From Deltaproteobacteria bacterium (GTDB lineage: Bacteria > Desulfobacterota > DSM-4660 > Desulfatiglandales > HGW-15), in the NCBI GenBank assembly GCA_016926135.1, contig JAFGPH010000323.1, forward strand, positions 1 to 10,102: 10,102 nucleotides of DNA, written 5' to 3'. The notes beneath the pieces were generated by a model, which had not been told where the DNA came from, searched no databases, and worked only from the letters and a program-made list of their open reading frames with translations. A program made the translations under genes and the position numbers. Position 1 is the first letter of the stretch, and each line of letters opens with the position of its first letter. Below are positions 6,724 to 10,102 of the stretch, one piece after another.

Positions 6724-7485
6724 TCATTTCCCCAGTTTTTTCAGACCATCCTTGGCGGCATTCATCATCAGCAGCACATCATTGGACCACAGATTGAGGG
6801 TCATACCCTTCTCCATCCATGGCAGCAGGGCGTCGGTGGCCATCATATGGATGCCCGAAAACTTTTTTCTCTGCTTTGCCGCAGCGATCACCCGGTCAAG
6901 GGCGGCAATGAAATCCGGATGGGAGGTCTGGCCCATGATCCCCATGCTCTGGGAGAGGTCGTTGGGGCCGACGAAGGCCGCGTCGATCCCCTCCACGTCG
7001 AGAAGCCGCTCCACGTTTTCGACCGCCTTGGGAGACTCGATCTGGACCATGAGGATATTTTCCTCGTTCACCCTGTTCATGTATTCAACGGCATTGTCGA
7101 TCTTGTCAAAACCGGTATGGGGCCTGAAAAGGGAGACCCCACGGTTCCCCACGGGATAGTATTTGGAATACTCCACGAGGGCCTTTGCCTGTTCCTCGGT
7201 CTCGGCATTGGGAAGGAGGATGCCGCGGGCGCCCATTTCCATATACTTGAGCACCACCTCGCGTCTCACTTCGGGTATCCTGACCATGGGAGGGATGCCG
7301 GCTTCCCTCGCCACGGCAAACAGGTTGGCCACGGCGCCGTTGTCGAAGCTGCCGTGCTCCCCGTCCACGATGAAGAAATCGAATCCACAGACCTTCAGGA
7401 TCTTGGCCATCTCCGGATTGTCAAAGACAATCACCATGGTTCCCAGCAGGGATTCGCCCCTTTTCAGCCTTTCCTTGAGTGTCAT
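6724..7485 (-). CDS. HpcH/HpaI-family metal-dependent class II pyruvate aldolase
   Basis: This 253-residue protein belongs to the family of 4-hydroxy-2-oxoheptanedioate aldolase (HpaI) and 5-keto-4-deoxyglucarate aldolase (GarL), which split 4-hydroxy-2-oxoacids to pyruvate plus an aldehyde using a divalent metal. Key residues align with E. coli HpaI: His44 in DGEHG (H45), Arg69 in MVRIP (R70), metal ligand Glu150 in QIESP (E149) and metal ligand Asp176 in GPNDLS (D175). GNRGVS (113-118) stands where family members have a GxRG loop. Length is standard. ATG 7485 follows AGGAGA at eight bases. It is the first gene of the cluster, next to the divergent LysR gene, so its product probably acts on a compound close to the regulated step. 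The substrate is not predictable; sequence alone does not separate HpaI, GarL and RhmA activities. Confidence 0.9.
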   Translation of the reverse strand: MTLKERLKRGESLLGTMVIVFDNPEMAKILKVCGFDFFIVDGEHGSFDNGAVANLFAVAREAGIPPMVRIPEVRREVVLKYMEMGARGILLPNAETEEQAKALVEYSKYYPVGNRGVSLFRPHTGFDKIDNAVEYMNRVNEENILMVQIESPKAVENVERLLDVEGIDAAFVGPNDLSQSMGIMGQTSHPDFIAALDRVIAAAKQRKKFSGIHMMATDALLPWMEKGMTLNLWSNDVLLMMNAAKDGLKKLGK

Positions 7486-7578
7486 CGGCAGATCTCCTTT
7501 TGCACCAGGTTTTCCATCCCCGGACGGCTACTCCTCGCATCCGGGGTCATTCCCTTCGACACGGCAACGGATGGAATC

Positions 7579-7607
7579 ACCCTATTTTCAAGGCAACGGG
7601 TTGTCAA
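7579..7607 (-). promoter_or_regulatory. Candidate sigma-70-type promoter of the catabolic operon
   Basis: On the minus strand a perfect TTGACA lies at 7607-7602. Seventeen bases later comes TAGGGT at 7584-7579 (three of six to TATAAT), which would start transcription near 7572 and give a leader of about 86 bases before the HpaI-type gene. The weak -10 box fits a promoter that needs an activator. On the opposite strand TTGTCA (7601-7606) shares the same bases and is 17 bases from TAGTGT, a weaker candidate for lysR. Confidence 0.4.
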
Positions 7608-7634
7608 ATGAATCGTTTTCATGTAGTGTATGAA
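7608..7634. promoter_or_regulatory. Candidate LysR-type operator
   Basis: The AT-rich stretch contains ATGAA (7608-7612), TTCAT (7618-7622) and ATGAA (7630-7634). The last two form TTCAT-N7-ATGAA, a dyad that includes the T-N11-A pattern (7618/7630) preferred by LysR-family regulators. It lies at about -46 to -62 from the inferred operon start and just upstream of its TTGACA box, where such activators usually bind. The first ATGAA-N5-TTCAT forms a second overlapping dyad next to the -35 box. Outer TTGTCA (7601-7606) and TGACAA (7635-7640) are also inverted copies. Confidence 0.4.
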
Positions 7635-7689
7635 TGACAACAACACAGAATCATAAGAGAATCGCCGTAACCCGGGGTGCCTCTTTCTC

Positions 7690-8646
7690 ATGGAGATCAT
7701 TCAGCTCCTCAGTTTCTATCAGATCGTGAAGACCGGAAGCTTCACCAAGGCTTCTGAAAATGTCTCCAGGACCCAGTCCGCGATCAGCCATCAAATCAAA
7801 AACCTGGAAGAGGAACTGGGGGTGAGACTCTTTGAGAGACAGGGCAAATCGATCAAGCTGACATGGGAAGGGGAGATCCTGTTTGATATCATCAGCAGAT
7901 TTTTGGCGGATCTGGATAACCTCAAGAAGATCTACGAAGATATCCGGTGCGGCAAGTACGGCAATCTGGTCGTTGCCACAGGGAGTGCAATCATGACCTA
8001 CCTCCTCCCGGAGGTCGTGAAGAAATTCACCAGTCACGCTGCAAGGGTCAGGTTTAAGCTGATCACCAGCAATATCGCCTCTGAAATCCAGTCCATGGTT
8101 TTGAACGGAATAGCCGATTTGGGAATCGGAGTCAGGCTGGAGCCCATCTCCCCCAAAATGAACTTCCTGTTCTGGAAGCATGTGGACAAGGTCCTCCTGG
8201 CGGCCAAGGGGCATCCCCTGTCCAGAAAAAGGACGGTCACGCTGCAGGATGTCGCCGGGTATCCCCTCCTGCTCACCAGAGAGGGAACGGGGGTGAGAAG
8301 GGATGTGGAGGAGGCCTTTGCGCGAAGAGGTCTCTCTTATGAGATCGTGATGGAATTGGATGTATCGGAAGACATGAAGAGGTATGTGGAAATGGGCATC
8401 GGGATCTCCATCCTTTCCTCGATTCCCATAGGGAAGGAGGACAGGGCCAAGTTCCTGATTCTCAACGTCAGCCATCTTTTTGGCAGAATGGATTATGGGG
8501 TCTACTACAGAAAGGATAGATACGTATCAACCTCTATGCGGCAATTCATCGATTTTTTTGCCCCGGAACTGATGCAGCACATGGACGCCGACGATGTGAG
8601 GACCATTCCATCAGCGGGTATACGATCCCGGATGTCACCATCGTGA
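7690..8646 (+). CDS. LysR-family transcriptional regulator
   Basis: The 318-residue product has an N-terminal winged helix-turn-helix (about 1-60) with the LysR pattern GSFTKASENVSRTQSAISHQ (16-35), then LEEELGVRLFER (39-50). A linker helix follows to about 88, and an effector-binding domain to about 295. The last roughly 25 residues form a polar tail longer than usual. Divergent placement beside the catabolic operon strongly suggests it controls that operon and itself from the shared gap, activating on a pathway compound. There is no clear Shine-Dalgarno before ATG 7690, so its translation may be weak; the start fits the family N-terminus (LLSFYQIVKTGSFTKAS). Base composition looks more AT-rich than the enzyme genes. 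The effector is unknown. Confidence 0.93.
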   Translation: MEIIQLLSFYQIVKTGSFTKASENVSRTQSAISHQIKNLEEELGVRLFERQGKSIKLTWEGEILFDIISRFLADLDNLKKIYEDIRCGKYGNLVVATGSAIMTYLLPEVVKKFTSHAARVRFKLITSNIASEIQSMVLNGIADLGIGVRLEPISPKMNFLFWKHVDKVLLAAKGHPLSRKRTVTLQDVAGYPLLLTREGTGVRRDVEEAFARRGLSYEIVMELDVSEDMKRYVEMGIGISILSSIPIGKEDRAKFLILNVSHLFGRMDYGVYYRKDRYVSTSMRQFIDFFAPELMQHMDADDVRTIPSAGIRSRMSPS

Positions 8647-8682
8647 AGGATAGGGTCCTGTGGTGCTCTAAAGGAGGGTTTC

Positions 8683-9303
8683 ATGGAACTTGCCCGCGAG
8701 GTGTATGACTTTGGTGCCCACGCCGGGTCTCTGGAAGGGTATGTGTACGCATGGACCGGCGTTGACCCGGAATACCTGCCGCGCTGGGTAGAGAACCTGG
8801 TGAAGGAATACCGGTCCCTGCCCGAGGGTGTGGTGGCGGAAATCCAGCCCGGTCTCGACGGCACCCTGGGCCGAGCAGTGAGGACCATCGCGCCACACAT
8901 GGGTGAGTCTCACGCCGTGATCGGGAACCTCAAGGTCATGATCAAGGGAAAGCTCCCCGCCTCCCCGGATGATTTCACCAGGGTCGGCAAGGTGGTGCCC
9001 GGTTCCTACCGCGAGATCTATGAATTCGCGGCCAACGCCGGCGCCTTTGAGGGGTATGTGTACATCCCGGAGAGGGCCGACTACAAGAGGCTCTCCCCCT
9101 GGGCGGAAAACCTGGCCCGACAGTTCCATACCCTCCCGCCCGATGTCCGCGACAGGATCCAGCCTTCCTGCGACATGACCCTCGGCCGCGCCCTTCAGGC
9201 CCTGAGGCGGTTCCTTGAGGATGAAGACCGGACGATGCTGAGCCTCAAGGGCGTCATCAAAGGAGAGATCCCTTCGTCACATAAGGATTTCGTGAAACAT
9301 TGA
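8683..9303 (+). CDS. Unknown protein of two tandem copies of one ~98-residue domain
   Basis: I do not recognise this 206-residue protein. Residues 4-101 and 109-206 are the same domain twice, at a constant offset of 105 residues without any gap. I count about 38 identities in 98 positions. Shared landmarks are EGYVY (18-22/123-127), W-x-ENL (35-39/140-144), LP (46-47/151-152) and IQP-x-x-D-x-TLGRA (54-65/159-170). IKG (87-89/192-194) and DF near each domain end are also shared. No signal peptide or membrane segment is visible, so it is probably cytoplasmic. The single cysteine is in copy 2 (Cys163). A strong AAAGGAGGG precedes ATG 8683. The gene begins 36 bases after lysR on the same strand, so co-transcription is possible. 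The conserved polar and aromatic residues could form a ligand or dimer surface; no function is claimed. Confidence 0.85.
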   Translation: MELAREVYDFGAHAGSLEGYVYAWTGVDPEYLPRWVENLVKEYRSLPEGVVAEIQPGLDGTLGRAVRTIAPHMGESHAVIGNLKVMIKGKLPASPDDFTRVGKVVPGSYREIYEFAANAGAFEGYVYIPERADYKRLSPWAENLARQFHTLPPDVRDRIQPSCDMTLGRALQALRRFLEDEDRTMLSLKGVIKGEIPSSHKDFVKH

Positions 9304-9317
9304 AGTCGGCAGATCCG

Positions 9318-9343
9318 CTCATGTCGAGGTATCCGAGCATGAG
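9318..9343. terminator. Weak inverted repeat between convergent genes
   Basis: CTCATG (9318-9323) pairs with CATGAG (9338-9343), with TCG/CGA partly extending the stem inward. It lies in the 64-base gap between the convergent duplicated-protein and cupin genes, where a two-way terminator is expected. No T-run follows on either strand, so the assignment is weak. Confidence 0.25.
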
Positions 9344-9367
9344 TGAAGCGTTCACCCGTCGATATCC

Positions 9368-9784
9368 CTACAGCCCCTTTTCCTCTTCCTCCTCATAGAG
9401 GTTGGCAATGCAACAGAGGAAGGTCGCCTCCTCCCTTTCGCTCGGGTTGATCATGCTGTGGGGTTCCATGCTGGGCACGAAGACAAAGTCATGGGGACCG
9501 ATCCGCCTTTCCTTCACCGTTCCATCCGTCTCGCGATCATGGGAGTAAACGATCAGCTCTCCCGTGAGCATGTACATGGTCTGGACGTAGAAGTGGTTGT
9601 GGATGGGGATGACCCCCTTGGGACCCACGGTGAAGAACCTGAGACCATAATCGGGCGAGCTTTTGTCGGGTCCTGCCTGGGAAAGCCACTTGATCGACAC
9701 ATCCTTGACGTCGTAAGGTTTCCCCTTGTACGGGAAGGTCTCAATCCGTTTTGCTGCTACATCCTTTGCATTCAGGATTTCCAT
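9368..9784 (-). CDS. Small single-domain cupin protein
   Basis: This 138-residue protein has one conserved beta-barrel cupin domain (about 45-128). Motif 1 reads G57-VIPIHNHFYVQTMYMLTGE and supplies His62, His64 and Gln68. Motif 2, from PHDFVFVPSMEPHSMIN, supplies His109 and Asn113. The metal set is therefore His-His-Gln-His, with Gln where many cupins have Glu; Gln occurs at this place in other metal cupins such as the sugar-acid protein KdgF. A metal-dependent isomerase, dioxygenase or small-carboxylate-binding role is possible. The acidic C-terminal run (EEEEE) is notable. AGGAGGG lies about 11 bases before ATG 9784, slightly far. It is convergent with the duplicated-protein gene and outside the operon, so a functional link is uncertain. 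Confidence 0.85.
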   Translation of the reverse strand: MEILNAKDVAAKRIETFPYKGKPYDVKDVSIKWLSQAGPDKSSPDYGLRFFTVGPKGVIPIHNHFYVQTMYMLTGELIVYSHDRETDGTVKERRIGPHDFVFVPSMEPHSMINPSEREEATFLCCIANLYEEEEEKGL

Positions 9785-10102
9785 TCTTGCATATCCCTCC
9801 TAAGGCCTCTCTGGGCCGTCTTCTCCATGACGGCGTCATGCCCTCACCGGTACTCATTTGCCGGATGAACCCCAAGACGCCACGCAATCCAACGTCTTCG
9901 ACCTTCCGTTGGATCCAGTCAGGCCTGATTATTTCATCGGTCGAAGAGTATTTCAATCCTGAAATACCGTCACGGCACTTGGACATCCAGGGCGCCTTCG
10001 AGTTGGAAAAGGGTCCCTTGGCATCACGTAATTCCCGTACCGGCCCGGCAGGATTGGCAGGGAGAGAGGGGATGGACGGCCAAACCGTTATGATCAAACG
10101 GA
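9785..10102. other. 318-bp stretch with no convincing gene
   Basis: Apart from the palindrome at 9826-9840 and the cupin ribosome site, the only item is a minus-strand frame that is open from the window edge down to 9741. It could start at TTG 10097 or ATG 9986. It overlaps the cupin gene by 44 bases, lacks a ribosome site at these starts, uses scattered rare-type codons (ATA, TTA, AGA) and matches no family I know. Part of it (SSTDEIIRPDWIQRKVEDVG) looks protein-like, so a decayed or partial gene cut by the window edge cannot be excluded. Confidence 0.3.
9826..9840. promoter_or_regulatory. Perfect 15-bp palindrome upstream of the cupin gene
   Basis: CATGACG-G-CGTCATG is an exact 7-1-7 palindrome placed 42 bases before the cupin start. 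Its symmetry and place suggest the operator of a dimeric regulator. No second copy was seen in the window, and no regulator can be named. Confidence 0.35.

Noticed and set aside
7563..7599. Direct repeat GGCAACGG at 7563-7570 and 7592-7599
   Set aside because: Eight bases only, not symmetric, and within the expected leader of the operon; could be chance.
6583..7611. 342-codon plus-strand open frame
   Set aside because: It is antisense to the two aldolase genes with intact catalytic residues; the His/Gly-rich translation is typical of a reverse-strand shadow.
7651..8475. 274-codon minus-strand open frame
   Set aside because: It is the complement of the LysR gene, whose helix-turn-helix is unmistakable.
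8668..9129. 153-codon minus-strand open frame
   Set aside because: It is antisense to the duplicated-domain gene, whose internal repeat at the protein level proves the plus frame is the coding one.
1..10102. tRNA, rRNA, CRISPR array, transposase or phage genes
   Set aside because: Looked for characteristic sequences and spaced repeats on both strands and saw none.

Overview
The window looks like a chromosomal segment of a moderately GC-rich Gram-negative bacterium. A Desulfobacterota/Syntrophobacterales-type or other proteobacterial anaerobe would fit the gene content (tripartite tricarboxylate transporter, LarA-type nickel-cofactor racemase, REP-like intergenic palindrome). This placement is inference only: no rRNA or marker gene is present.

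Layout. Positions 1-221 hold no convincing gene, but do hold a perfect 14-bp-stem hairpin that probably closes the operon to its right. From 7485 down to 222 on the minus strand runs a seven-gene, co-directional cluster. In transcription order it is: HpcH/HpaI-type aldolase, DapA-type aldolase/lyase, D-isomer-specific 2-hydroxyacid dehydrogenase, LarA-family nickel-pincer racemase/epimerase, then TctB, TctA and TctC of a tripartite tricarboxylate transporter. A LysR-type regulator (7690-8646, plus) is divergent from it across a 204-bp AT-rich gap with promoter-like and operator-like sequence. Behind the regulator lies a gene for a 206-residue protein of unknown function made of two gapless tandem copies of one domain (8683-9303, plus). 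A small cupin gene (9368-9784, minus) converges on it, and the last 318 bp contain only a perfect 15-bp palindrome and a doubtful open frame.

How the genes may work together (inference): TctC captures an organic acid in the periplasm and TctAB imports it. The LarA homologue inverts an alpha-hydroxy centre and the dehydrogenase oxidises the hydroxyacid to a 2-oxoacid. One or both aldolase-family enzymes then cleave or dehydrate the product, plausibly yielding pyruvate plus an aldehyde or acid. The LysR protein would sense an intermediate and activate the operon. The substrate cannot be read from the sequence. The active-site residues of all four enzymes are intact, except that the LarA lysine near the substrate carboxylate is arginine, pointing to a substrate other than lactate. 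The most novel item is the duplicated 206-residue protein beside the regulator.
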